Source: Lachnospiraceae bacterium
GTDB taxonomy: Bacteria > Bacillota > Clostridia > Lachnospirales > Lachnospiraceae
Assembly: GCA_024681795.1 (NCBI GenBank)
Contig: JAILAD010000051.1
Span: 62,001-126,000 of the forward strand
DNA length: 64,000 nt
Reading direction: 5' to 3'
A model generated the notes under the pieces. That model saw nothing but the letters and a program-made list of their open reading frames with translations. It had not been told where the DNA came from and did no database searches. Positions within the stretch are counted from its first letter, which is position 1, and every line of letters starts with the position of its first letter. Made by a program: the position numbers and the translations under genes. Shown here piece by piece: positions 29,210 through 38,747 of the stretch.

Positions 29210-30991
29210 ATGGAAACCGTTAATATTACAATAAATGGTATTGCATGTGAAGCTCCGAAAGGCTCTACCATTCTTGCGGCTGCCAAACTTGCAGGTATCG
29301 ATATCCCTACTCTTTGTTTCTTAAAAGATATCAATGAAATCGGCGCATGCCGTATCTGTATGGTTGAAGCAGACGAAGGAAGAGGAGCAAGACTTGTTGC
29401 TTCCTGCGTTTATCCCGTTTCCGAGGGTATGAAGGTTTATACCAATACCCCGAAGGTTTTGGGATACAGAAAGAAAACCCTTGAACTGATCCTTTCCGAT
29501 CATGACAAGAAATGCTTATCCTGCGTACGTTCCGGAAAGTGCGAATTACAGGCACTCTGCCAGGAAATGGGCGTGGATGACGTAGATAAGTACAAAGGTA
29601 TTGCCAATGAGTTCGAAATCGATGATTCCGCAGCTCATATGGTACGTGACAACAACAAATGTATCAACTGCCGTCGTTGTATCGCTGCCTGCGAAAAGAC
29701 ACAGGGTATCGGCGTTATCGGCGCAAACAATCGTGGATTTATTACCGAGGTTTCTTCTCCTTTCGGAATGGGACTCGGTGAGACTTCCTGCGTAAGCTGC
29801 GGACAGTGTATCGCGGTTTGCCCGGTTGGTGCAATTTATGAGAAGTCCGATGCAGACAAGATTCTCGAAGCAATCGCAGATCCCGAGAAGCATGTAGTTG
29901 TTCAGACAGCTCCCGCTGTTCGTGCAGGTCTCGGTGAAATGTTCGATCTTCCCATCGGAACTCCCGTAGAGGGAAAAATGGCTGCAGCACTTAGAAGAAT
30001 CGGATTTGAGAGAGTATTCGATACCGATTTCGGAGCAGACGTTACCATTATGGAAGAAGCAAACGAGTTACTTCAGAGAGTAACAACAGGCGGCGTGCTT
30101 CCCATGATTACATCCTGCTCACCCGGATGGATCAAATTCTGTGAGCATTATTATCCCGATCAGTTAGAGCATTTATCTTCCTGCAAGTCCCCGCAGCAGA
30201 TGTTCGGCGGAATTTTAAAGACATATTATGCAGAGAAGATGGGATGGGATCCGAAGTCCATCGTATCCGTATCCGTTATGCCCTGTACGGCAAAGAAATT
30301 CGAAATCGGCCGTGACGATCAGTCTGCAGCAGGAGAGGGAATTCCCGATCTTGATTACACCATGACTACCAGAGAGCTCGGACGTCTCGTTAAGAGATGT
30401 GGCATCGACTTCAATGCACTTCCCGATGAGGGATTTGACGATCCGATGGGTGAGAGTACCGGTGCAGCCGTTATCTTCGGTGTTACCGGCGGTGTTATGG
30501 AAGCAGCACTCCGTACCGCTGTTTGGAAACTTACCGGCGAAACCAATGACAGCCCGATCGAGTTCAAGGAAGTTCGTGGTTTCGAGGGAATTAAGGAAGC
30601 TACCTATGAAGCAGGCGGTGTAAAGGTTAAAGTTGCAATTGCATCCGGACTTACCAATGCAAAAGCGATTATGGATAAGATTCGTGCAGGTGAAGCAGAT
30701 TATACCTTCGTAGAAATTATGGCCTGCCCCGGCGGCTGCATCAACGGCGGCGGACAGCCTCAGGTTCCCGCACGTGTTCGTAACTTCGAAGATTATCGTG
30801 CAAAACGTGCTTCCGTACTTTACGGTTATGATGAGAGCATGCCTCGTCGTAAATCCCACGAGAATCCTTCCGTTCAGAAGCTTTACTCTGAATTTATGGG
30901 AGAGCCTTGCGGTGAGAAAGCACATCACATCCTTCACACCTCTTATGTGAAGAGAACCGTGCATGACATTAACGCATGGAATGCACAGTAA
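29210..30991 (+). CDS. hydA: NADH-dependent/electron-bifurcating [FeFe] hydrogenase catalytic subunit
   Basis: TSCSPGWIKFCE, MPCTAKKFE, EIMACPGGCINGGGQP H-cluster signatures; N-terminal [2Fe-2S], HDKKCLSCVRSGKCELQ and two 4Fe-4S motifs. Confidence 0.97.
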   Translation: METVNITINGIACEAPKGSTILAAAKLAGIDIPTLCFLKDINEIGACRICMVEADEGRGARLVASCVYPVSEGMKVYTNTPKVLGYRKKTLELILSDHDKKCLSCVRSGKCELQALCQEMGVDDVDKYKGIANEFEIDDSAAHMVRDNNKCINCRRCIAACEKTQGIGVIGANNRGFITEVSSPFGMGLGETSCVSCGQCIAVCPVGAIYEKSDADKILEAIADPEKHVVVQTAPAVRAGLGEMFDLPIGTPVEGKMAAALRRIGFERVFDTDFGADVTIMEEANELLQRVTTGGVLPMITSCSPGWIKFCEHYYPDQLEHLSSCKSPQQMFGGILKTYYAEKMGWDPKSIVSVSVMPCTAKKFEIGRDDQSAAGEGIPDLDYTMTTRELGRLVKRCGIDFNALPDEGFDDPMGESTGAAVIFGVTGGVMEAALRTAVWKLTGETNDSPIEFKEVRGFEGIKEATYEAGGVKVKVAIASGLTNAKAIMDKIRAGEADYTFVEIMACPGGCINGGGQPQVPARVRNFEDYRAKRASVLYGYDESMPRRKSHENPSVQKLYSEFMGEPCGEKAHHILHTSYVKRTVHDINAWNAQ

Positions 30992-31030
30992 AAACAAATA
31001 ATCAGCCTCTTTGGTTGTTTTAACAATGGG

Positions 31031-31060
31031 AAAGCGGTCGGCGATTGCCGGCCGCTTTTT
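31031..31060 (+). terminator. Terminator of the hydrogenase operon
   Basis: AGCGGTCGGC-gatt-GCCGGCCGCTTTTT (one G:U pair). Confidence 0.85.
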
Positions 31061-31101
31061 GCGTGATTGTTGTGATAGTTGTGACAGTTATCGTAAATGT
31101 A

Positions 31102-32718
31102 TCAGTAAATCTGCCGGGACTGTATTGCGACGGAAGTCTTGCCGTAGTAGTATGCCAGTTCCTTGTTCTGGTCATCCCCGGGATCTTCGCTTAAATCCTG
31201 CCAGATTAAATACCACGGACGAATGCTGTACGGCTCAAAACGCAAATCCGTCTCCGGCGTTTTTAAAAGCTGCAGACGCGATTCATACTGGGCATGAAAG
31301 AGTTTGGCTTCGCCGTCGGCAAGATAGTGATAGGCCCCGTATACGGAATAACTTCCGACACGGTCTTTGCAGGTTACGAAACATAATGCAAAAAGAATCA
31401 GCCAGAGGAGAAGAGCAATAACGGGGATCCGAAGTGTCTGTTCTTTCTTTTCGTTTTTTGCTCCGGAAATGTTTTCCGCTTTTTCTTCCGGTTCGTCCGG
31501 ATTTAAGTCAGAAGGAACTGTTTTTTTCTCCCAAAATGTTCTCAATACCCCTGCCAGATAAGTGAGATTCAGTACCAGCAGAAGCTGGAACGTAATTTTG
31601 ATGACATTAATCATTCTGGCCAGATTTACCGCGCCGGTTCCGTAAAGCCCCGGAGTAAAGCATGCCGCATAGAGACAGTATGACCAGAGCATAAGAACGG
31701 GAATTCCGAAGAACGGGAAAGAAAGCTTTTTTTCGGAGTCCGTATTTTTCACCAGTTCATAACAGAAAGGGAACAGAATGATTAAAAACAGCAGGGTTTT
31801 CAAATCCATGAACTGCTTTAGGAATTTCACGCTTTCCGGGAAAGAAAGGAGGATGGCATTCAGTGCATCTGGGGAATCCGGAAAATAAGCTGCCCTGACC
31901 GCATTTCCGGGTGCACTTATATTCAGATAAAAACCGATTCCGAAGGAGATGAAGGAAGGTATTGCGAAAAGGATTCTTTTTTTCTTATAAAGAATCGAAA
32001 GAATCAGTCCCGAAACCAGCAGGATCATTGTCTGAAGAGTGGTGACAAAATTGGCTCCCGCGACAAAGAATCCCAAAATGACGGATAACAGAATTCCGGC
32101 AACGGTATAAATCACGGCAGGGATTTTTTTATTTTGTATTACGGAAAAGGAATCCCCGAATACCAAAAGGATCAAAACGGATAAGAAATACAGTTCGAAC
32201 GAAAACATCCCGATATAGTGAATGCCGCCGTTAAACCAGTAGAAGCCCTGCTGCGGTGAGTACAGAAAGAGTATGATAAAAAGTGTTACGGCAGCAAACA
32301 TTCCGAGAACCGTAACGCCGGATTTCTTTAAAAATATCCGGCAGGTGACTAAGGTAAAAACAAACATGGAAAGGACCAGATTCAGAATCAGAAACACCGG
32401 GCCGATTACATAATATTGTTCTCCGAAAATCATGGGATTTAAGCCCATTAAGAAAATCGAAGAGTAGGTTCCCTGCCAGGTATGCCACATACGGACGGTA
32501 TTTTCCAATGCACCCGAAATGACCCCGCGAAGCCGGAAACCTCCGAGCATCCAGTGAATCCATACCGGTGCGGAATATCCGTAATCATCAAAAAAAGGAA
32601 CGGCATATTTTGTAAGAAGCAGAAGCGGAATGAGTGCAACCGCCAGGGCAGCCGTAAACAGAAATGAGCAGATTATGATATTGGGTCCGAAGGATAAAAT
32701 TTTCTTTGCTGTTTTCAT
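31102..32718 (-). CDS. DUF6056-like polytopic membrane protein (glycosyltransferase-like)
   Basis: 538 aa, about 12 TM segments; LTKYAVPFFDDYGYSAPVWIHW N-terminal loop. Confidence 0.65.
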   Translation of the reverse strand: MKTAKKILSFGPNIIICSFLFTAALAVALIPLLLLTKYAVPFFDDYGYSAPVWIHWMLGGFRLRGVISGALENTVRMWHTWQGTYSSIFLMGLNPMIFGEQYYVIGPVFLILNLVLSMFVFTLVTCRIFLKKSGVTVLGMFAAVTLFIILFLYSPQQGFYWFNGGIHYIGMFSFELYFLSVLILLVFGDSFSVIQNKKIPAVIYTVAGILLSVILGFFVAGANFVTTLQTMILLVSGLILSILYKKKRILFAIPSFISFGIGFYLNISAPGNAVRAAYFPDSPDALNAILLSFPESVKFLKQFMDLKTLLFLIILFPFCYELVKNTDSEKKLSFPFFGIPVLMLWSYCLYAACFTPGLYGTGAVNLARMINVIKITFQLLLVLNLTYLAGVLRTFWEKKTVPSDLNPDEPEEKAENISGAKNEKKEQTLRIPVIALLLWLILFALCFVTCKDRVGSYSVYGAYHYLADGEAKLFHAQYESRLQLLKTPETDLRFEPYSIRPWYLIWQDLSEDPGDDQNKELAYYYGKTSVAIQSRQIY

Positions 32719-32872
32719 AAATTAGAATCCTTTAACTGACATCGAATGATAGTATACTACGTAAAACGCGGCTTTGACAACTCCTACGTATTGCTTGATT
32801 ATTCGGACGGATAAACCTATAATATTGTGTGGAAATGCAAAGTTTACAGTGGGTTGTATCGGGGTGTTTTGC

Positions 32873-33856
32873 ATGAAGAAGAAATTACTGTTAACGGTAT
32901 GTATTCTTTCTTTATCATCGTTTTGTCTTTTTGCATGTTCCGATCCGGAAATGAGTTCAGGCATTATTTCGGAAGAAACCGGTTCGGAACCGGTTGCTCT
33001 TTCAGCGAATATTGAGGATTCCGAAGACTTTTTAACGGAAACCGGAAAAACGGACAATAATACGGTCAATAATAAAGAGGGTTATTCGGAAAGCAATCCG
33101 GAAACAGAGAATACAGATGAGAATCTAAAGACGGATTCTTCCGGCAAAGATGATACGGAAGAGCAGTCTGAAGAAGGGCAGTCCGGGAAGGAACAGCCTG
33201 AAAAAGAGAAAATTGTAAAGGAACAATCCGAAAAGGATTCTGACAAAACGGATCAGTCCGGAACAGAGAAAACCGAAACGGAACAGTCCTCTGCGGAGAA
33301 AACCGAAACGGAGCCGGCTGATATCGGGCAGCCGGATGAAACCTCCGTTCAGGCCGAGGTGCAGAGAATAGAACTTGAGAAGGCGGAAGCGGAGAGGATT
33401 GCAGAGGAACAGGCAAAGGCAATTGCGGCGGAGGAAGCATTGAGAGCGGCGGAAGAAGCGGCAAAACAGCAGGCAGCTGCGGTAATTCCTGCCGATGACG
33501 GACTGGCAGTTGTAAATGCCGCAAGAGCGGAGGCGGGTCTGGGACCGGTTGTTTATGATGCAACCCTGAATACCCTTGCGTATCAGAGGGCCGTTGAAAT
33601 TGCAGCAAACTGGGGACATAACCGCCCGGACGGAAGTATCTGTTTTTCCATACTGGATCAGAACGGAGTGGATTACAGGACTTGCGGAGAGAATATCGCG
33701 GCAGGGCAGGAGACGGCAACTGACGTGGTAAATTCGTGGTTGAATTCTGAAGGACATCGCGTTAATATTTTAAACGGTGCGTTTCACAAAATGGGACTTG
33801 CCGTCTATAACGGAGGAGAGTACGGAACTTACTGGGTGCAGATTTTTACGGACTAG
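32873..33856 (+). CDS. CAP/SCP-domain (cysteine-rich secretory protein family) lipoprotein with long charged linker
   Basis: MKKKLLLTVCILSLSSFCLFAC lipobox; C-terminal AVVNAARAEAGLGPVVYDATLNTLAYQRAVEIA...NWGHNRPDG...CGENIAAG...VNSWLNSEGHRVNILNGAFHKMGLAVY; ORF track starts 32774. Confidence 0.9.
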   Translation: MKKKLLLTVCILSLSSFCLFACSDPEMSSGIISEETGSEPVALSANIEDSEDFLTETGKTDNNTVNNKEGYSESNPETENTDENLKTDSSGKDDTEEQSEEGQSGKEQPEKEKIVKEQSEKDSDKTDQSGTEKTETEQSSAEKTETEPADIGQPDETSVQAEVQRIELEKAEAERIAEEQAKAIAAEEALRAAEEAAKQQAAAVIPADDGLAVVNAARAEAGLGPVVYDATLNTLAYQRAVEIAANWGHNRPDGSICFSILDQNGVDYRTCGENIAAGQETATDVVNSWLNSEGHRVNILNGAFHKMGLAVYNGGEYGTYWVQIFTD

Positions 33857-33951
33857 GAAAGGCTGAAGGACAAAACGTAAAAATCCGGACGAAGAAAGCA
33901 ATAAAAGTATCGTAAGGAGATTCTGTTACGGTACCGAAGGGAGATATATAA

Positions 33952-36603
33952 ATGAGACAATTTACCTCAGACGAACTCAGAAAAACATGGAAACAGTTCT
34001 ATACGGAAAGAGGACATGTGGATGTCGGTGCGGTTTCGCTCGTATCCGACGGTTCCACGGGTGTTCTTTTCAATGTAGCGGGAATGCAGCCCCTTATGCC
34101 TTATTTACTCGGCGAGAAGCATCCCCTCGGAACAAGACTCTGTAACGTACAGGGCTGTGTTCGTACCAATGACATCGATTCCGTCGGTGACAAGAGCCAT
34201 GTTACATTTTTTGAAATGATGGGAAGCTGGAGCCTCGGCGATTATTTCAAGGAAGAAAGATGCAAGTGGAGTTATGAACTTTTAACGGAAGTGTTCGGAT
34301 TTGACAAAGAACATCTTGCCGCTACCGTTTTTGCGGGAGATGAGAATGCACCCCGTGACGAGGAGGGAGCACAGTACAGAATCGCTTCCGGTTTCAAAAA
34401 AGAGAATATTTATTATCTTCCCGCCGAAGATAACTGGTGGGGACTGGAATACGGCCCCTGCGGACCCGACTCCGAAATGTTCTATATTGCGGATGTCCCG
34501 GATTGCGGACCGAATTGCGGACCGGGATGCAGCTGCGGTAAATATACCGAACTCGGAAACGACGTTTTTATGCAGTATGAAAAATTAAAGGACGGTTCTC
34601 TGATTCCGCTTAAGCAGAAGAACGTGGATACCGGCTGGGGACTGGAAAGAAACCTTGCATTCTTAAACGGAACAAAGGATGTTTACAAGACAGATGTGTT
34701 TGCACCGGTAATCGCCTATATTGAAAAGGCTTCGAACATGCAGTACGAAGCAGACGAAAAGCTTACCAAATCCATGAGAATCCTTGCGGATCACGCCAGA
34801 ACGAGCGTGATGTTAATCGGCGATGCGGCAAGACTTGTTCCTTCCAATGCAGGAGCAGGTTACGTATTGAGACGGTTAATCCGCCGTGCGGTTCGTCACG
34901 CAAGAATGCTCGGCCTTAAGAAAGAAAATATCCTGCAGATTGCAGGCATTTATATGGATGACATCTATAAAGAAAGTTTTCCGCTTCTTACCGAAAACAG
35001 AAAGTTTGTAATTGATGAACTGACGAAAGAAATCGACAGATTCGAAAGCACTCTTGAAAACGGTATGAAGGAATACAAGAAGATTCTGGATACCGCGAAG
35101 GCGGAAGGAAAGAAGGAAATCGAAGGGAAAGATGCATTCTATCTTTATGATACGTTCGGTTTTCCGCTTGAACTTACCGAGGAACTTGCGGCGGAAGAAG
35201 GCTTAACTGTTGATGCGGAAGGATTTAAGGTCTCTATGGAAGAGCAGAAGGACCGTGCGAGAAAGGGCCAGAAGACCGATAATCTTGACCTTTCCACTTC
35301 CGTATTTGATGAGCTTGATGAGAGTATTAAGACCGAATTTATCGGTTACGACAGTCTGACGGGAAAAGATACCATCGCGGCAATCGGTTCCGCGGATGCT
35401 TTGAAGGACCGTTTAAACAAGGGCGAGGACGGAACGATTGTTGTAAAAGTGACTCCGTTTTATGCAACCATGGGCGGCCAGAAAGGTGATATCGGTATCA
35501 TTAAGACCGCGGACGGCGTATTTAAAGTAACGGATACCGTAAAACTCGGAAAAGACAGAGTCGGCCATGTCGGAAGCTGTGTGGAGGGCTTTATTGCAAC
35601 GGGAAGCGAAGCGGAGCTTAATGTGGATACAACGAACCGTGCCTTTACCTGCAGAAATCATTCCGCAACACATCTTCTGCAGAAAGCACTTCAGATTGTT
35701 CTGGGAGACGACGTTCACCAGCAGGGTTCCTATCAGGATCCGGACCGTACCCGTTTTGATTTCTCCTACGGACAGGCAGTATCAAAAGAAGATTTAAAGA
35801 AAATAGAAGCCCTTGTCAACGAGCGTATTGCAGCGGATTATCCCGTGGAAACCAAAGTCTGCGGAATTGAGGAAGCAAAGAGTCTGGGAGCCATGGCTTT
35901 ATTCGGAGAGAAATACGGAGATTCCGTACGCGTCGTTATGATGGGTGATTCGAAAGAATTCTGCGGCGGTACACATGTAAAACATACCGGGGATATCGGA
36001 TTTTTCAAGATCTTATCCGAAAGCGGTGTGGCAGCAGGCGTAAGACGTATCGAGGCCATTACGGGAGCCAATGTTATGGCATACTACGCAAATATGGAAG
36101 CGCAGTTTGCATCCGCCTGTGCAGTGGTAAAATCACAGCCTGCGGACCTTGCATCCAAACTGGAGCATATGAATGCGGAGATTAAGGCAATGCACTCCGA
36201 GATTGAATCCTTAAAGAGCAAAGCGGCCAAGGAAGCAATGGGAGATGTTATGGACTCCGTGAAGGAAGTAAAGGGCGTAAAACTTCTTGCGACTTCGGTA
36301 CCGGGTGTGGACATGAACGGACTTCGCGATCTTGGTGACCAGCTGAAAGCAAAACTCGGAGAGGGTGTGATCGTTCTTCTTTCCGATGCGGACGGTAAGG
36401 TAAATATGGTTGTTATGGCTACCGATGAAGCTCAGAAGAAGGGTGCACATGCCGGTAACCTGATTAAGGCGATTGCCGGAAAAGTCGGCGGTGGCGGCGG
36501 CGGTCGTCCCAATATGGCGCAGGCCGGCGGAAAGAATCCCGCAGGCATACCGGATGCGATTGCGGAAGCCGCGGTTGTGCTTGAAGGAATGATTAACGTT
36601 TAA
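33952..36603 (+). CDS. alaS: Alanine--tRNA ligase
   Basis: FNVAGMQPLMPYLLGEKHPLGTRLCNVQGCVRTNDIDSVG, HSATHLLQKAL, FCGGTHVKHTGDIGFFKI, C-terminal GGGGGGRPNMAQAGG. Confidence 0.98.
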   Translation: MRQFTSDELRKTWKQFYTERGHVDVGAVSLVSDGSTGVLFNVAGMQPLMPYLLGEKHPLGTRLCNVQGCVRTNDIDSVGDKSHVTFFEMMGSWSLGDYFKEERCKWSYELLTEVFGFDKEHLAATVFAGDENAPRDEEGAQYRIASGFKKENIYYLPAEDNWWGLEYGPCGPDSEMFYIADVPDCGPNCGPGCSCGKYTELGNDVFMQYEKLKDGSLIPLKQKNVDTGWGLERNLAFLNGTKDVYKTDVFAPVIAYIEKASNMQYEADEKLTKSMRILADHARTSVMLIGDAARLVPSNAGAGYVLRRLIRRAVRHARMLGLKKENILQIAGIYMDDIYKESFPLLTENRKFVIDELTKEIDRFESTLENGMKEYKKILDTAKAEGKKEIEGKDAFYLYDTFGFPLELTEELAAEEGLTVDAEGFKVSMEEQKDRARKGQKTDNLDLSTSVFDELDESIKTEFIGYDSLTGKDTIAAIGSADALKDRLNKGEDGTIVVKVTPFYATMGGQKGDIGIIKTADGVFKVTDTVKLGKDRVGHVGSCVEGFIATGSEAELNVDTTNRAFTCRNHSATHLLQKALQIVLGDDVHQQGSYQDPDRTRFDFSYGQAVSKEDLKKIEALVNERIAADYPVETKVCGIEEAKSLGAMALFGEKYGDSVRVVMMGDSKEFCGGTHVKHTGDIGFFKILSESGVAAGVRRIEAITGANVMAYYANMEAQFASACAVVKSQPADLASKLEHMNAEIKAMHSEIESLKSKAAKEAMGDVMDSVKEVKGVKLLATSVPGVDMNGLRDLGDQLKAKLGEGVIVLLSDADGKVNMVVMATDEAQKKGAHAGNLIKAIAGKVGGGGGGRPNMAQAGGKNPAGIPDAIAEAAVVLEGMINV

Positions 36604-36651
36604 GCGGATAAAAATTACAAAGTATGATTTCGGAATAAATTACGTTTTTTC

Positions 36652-36679
36652 TTGACGAAAGACAAAAAATCAGTATAAT
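36652..36679 (+). promoter_or_regulatory. rpsU promoter
   Basis: TTGACG (36652-36657), 16-bp spacer, TATAAT (36674-36679). Confidence 0.7.
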
Positions 36680-36751
36680 AGTGAATGTGCATTTTTTGGA
36701 AATACCCGAACGGTGACTGCACAATTCCAAAACCGGGAGGAGGGTTGAGAG

Positions 36752-36931
36752 ATGTCTAGAGTAGAAGTTAAAGAGAATGAATCCTTAGACAGCGCATTAC
36801 GTCGTTTTAAGAGAAGTTGCGCAAAGGCTGGTATCCAGCAGGAGATTCGTAAAAGAGAACATTACGAAAAGCCTTCTGTAAAGCGTAAGAAAAAGAGCGA
36901 AGCTGCCAGAAAGCGCAAATATAACAACTAA
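36752..36931 (+). CDS. rpsU: 30S ribosomal protein S21 (not in the ORF track, 59 aa)
   Basis: Direct translation [70 protein letters not shown] upstream. Confidence 0.96.
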   Translation: MSRVEVKENESLDSALRRFKRSCAKAGIQQEIRKREHYEKPSVKRKKKSEAARKRKYNN

Positions 36932-36945
36932 GATTAAGAAATCCG

Positions 36946-36972
36946 ATAAGCCGCACATTGTGTGGCTTATTT
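36946..36972 (+). terminator. Putative terminator after rpsU
   Basis: ATAAGCCGCACA-ttg-TGTGGCTTATTT stem (one G:U pair). Confidence 0.65.
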
Positions 36973-37034
36973 ACTTAAAGACTGAAAATCGTATCAGATT
37001 AAACGAAAGACATTTTCGTTATTTCCGGAATGAA

Positions 37035-37925
37035 ATGAGTGGGTGTATGAAGAAGAACCGGCTGTCAGTCAGAATAAGGGACGGTCTTTTAATTGCAGGC
37101 GGAGCGTTACTTTTGTGGAACCTTTTGGATCAGAACCGCTTTGTGGTAAGAAAGAAGGAAATCCGTACGGACAAACTGAAAAAAGGAGAGTCCGTCCGGT
37201 TTGTTTTTGTGACCGATCTGCATTCCAAGAAATTTGCGGGCAATAACGAAAGTCTGATAAAGGCAATCAGAAAATGCAAACCTGATTTTATTCTCTGCGG
37301 CGGAGACATGATGACGGCGCATCCCGGAAAAAACAATAAGACGGCGGTATCATTCCTGAAAAGACTTGCCGAAGAGTATAAGATTTATTATGCGCTCGGC
37401 AATCATGAGTTCCGTGCAAGGCTGTATCCCGAGACCTACGGTGAAATGTTCGATGAATTTGTCGATGCCGTGGAGTGTGAGAATATCACGTTTCTTGATA
37501 ACGAATCCGTTTTGCTTCACGACCTTCCGGTTCGGATTCAGGGGCTGACCGTTGACAGAGAGTATTATAAACGATTTGCAAAAATGCATATGCCTTCTGA
37601 CTATATTGAAAATCTGCTCGGAAAGGTTAATCCGGAGGAATATACCATTATGATGGCACATAATCCGGAATACGGAGAGGAATATTTTGAGTACGGAGCG
37701 GATTTGTTTTTATCCGGTCATCTGCACGGAGGAATCATCCGTTTGCCGTATATCGGAGGAGTGGCATCCCCGTCATTCCATCTGTTTCCGGTCTTCAGCG
37801 GCGGGCTGTACGCATGCAGGGAACAATACGGATATGTATCCTGCGGACTCGGAACACATACCGTTCCGGTCAGACTGAATAACCCCGGTGAAGTGACCTG
37901 CATTACGGTGTCGGGGAAAAAGTAA
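37035..37925 (+). CDS. Metallophosphoesterase (YkuE-like, N-terminal membrane anchor)
   Basis: FVTDLHSKKFAGNN, ILCGGDMMTAHPG, YYALGNHEFRARL, LFLSGHLHGGIIRLP; ORF track starts 36960; the exact start is uncertain. Confidence 0.88.
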   Translation: MSGCMKKNRLSVRIRDGLLIAGGALLLWNLLDQNRFVVRKKEIRTDKLKKGESVRFVFVTDLHSKKFAGNNESLIKAIRKCKPDFILCGGDMMTAHPGKNNKTAVSFLKRLAEEYKIYYALGNHEFRARLYPETYGEMFDEFVDAVECENITFLDNESVLLHDLPVRIQGLTVDREYYKRFAKMHMPSDYIENLLGKVNPEEYTIMMAHNPEYGEEYFEYGADLFLSGHLHGGIIRLPYIGGVASPSFHLFPVFSGGLYACREQYGYVSCGLGTHTVPVRLNNPGEVTCITVSGKK

Positions 37926-37959
37926 AATCAGCGTTAAAGATACCGGTTAAGGAGAATAC

Positions 37960-38730
37960 ATGGCAATACCCGTTAAACTGGAGGCGTTTGAAGGTCCCCT
38001 GGATCTTCTCCTTCATTTAATCGAAAAGAATAAAGTGGATATTTACGATATTCCGATCAGTTTAATTACGGAGCAGTATCTGGAATATGTCCGGAATATG
38101 CCGAAGGAAGATTTAAATGTCGTCAGCGAATTTCTTGTTATGGCGGCAACGCTTCTTGACATAAAGTGCAAAATGCTTCTTCCGAAGCAGGAGACCGAGG
38201 AAGGTGAGGAAGAAATCGATCCGAGAGCCGAACTGGTTCAAAAACTCCTCGAATATAAAATGTATAAGTATATGTCTTTGGAATTAAAGGACATGCAGAT
38301 GGGGACGGAACGGTATATTTATAAAAAACCGACCATCCCGAAGAAAGTGCAAAGTTACAAGGCACCGATTGATTACGAGACCCTGGTCGGAGACAATACG
38401 CTTCAGGCTCTGAACGAGCTGTTCAAGGTCATCATGAAGCGTAACGAGGACAAAATCGACCCCATCCGAAGCGGGTTCGGAAAAATACAGAGAGAAGAAG
38501 TGGATCTTGATAAGAAGCAGCTGGAAGTATGTGCCTATATCGAGAGCCATAAAAAATGCTCTTTTACGGATCTTTTATCGCAGCAGAAGAGTAAGATGGA
38601 CACGATTGTTACGTTTTTGATCGTTTTGGAACTGATTAAGGTCGGCAGTATAGACGTAAAGCAGGATTCGACATTTGCAGACATTGAAATTACCTATAAA
38701 GCACCGTTTGTGAGAATCGAATTAAGTTAG
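37960..38730 (+). CDS. scpA: Segregation and condensation protein A
   Basis: VKLEAFEGPLDLLLHLIEKNKVDIYDIPISLITEQYLEYV. Confidence 0.96.
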   Translation: MAIPVKLEAFEGPLDLLLHLIEKNKVDIYDIPISLITEQYLEYVRNMPKEDLNVVSEFLVMAATLLDIKCKMLLPKQETEEGEEEIDPRAELVQKLLEYKMYKYMSLELKDMQMGTERYIYKKPTIPKKVQSYKAPIDYETLVGDNTLQALNELFKVIMKRNEDKIDPIRSGFGKIQREEVDLDKKQLEVCAYIESHKKCSFTDLLSQQKSKMDTIVTFLIVLELIKVGSIDVKQDSTFADIEITYKAPFVRIELS

Positions 38731-38747
38731 GATAAACGGAGAATAAA

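Noticed and set aside
30215-30997. 260-aa antisense ORF opposite hydA
   Set aside because: Fully contained in a highly conserved hydrogenase gene on the other strand; low-complexity Cys/Asn-rich translation with no domain; typical shadow ORF
33066-33757. 217-aa and 210-aa antisense ORFs opposite the CAP lipoprotein
   Set aside because: Pro/Leu/Phe-rich readouts of the opposite strand of a low-complexity K/E/Q stalk
33857-33951. T-box riboswitch upstream of alaS
   Set aside because: Intergenic gap is under 100 bp, with no T-box sequence or terminator visible
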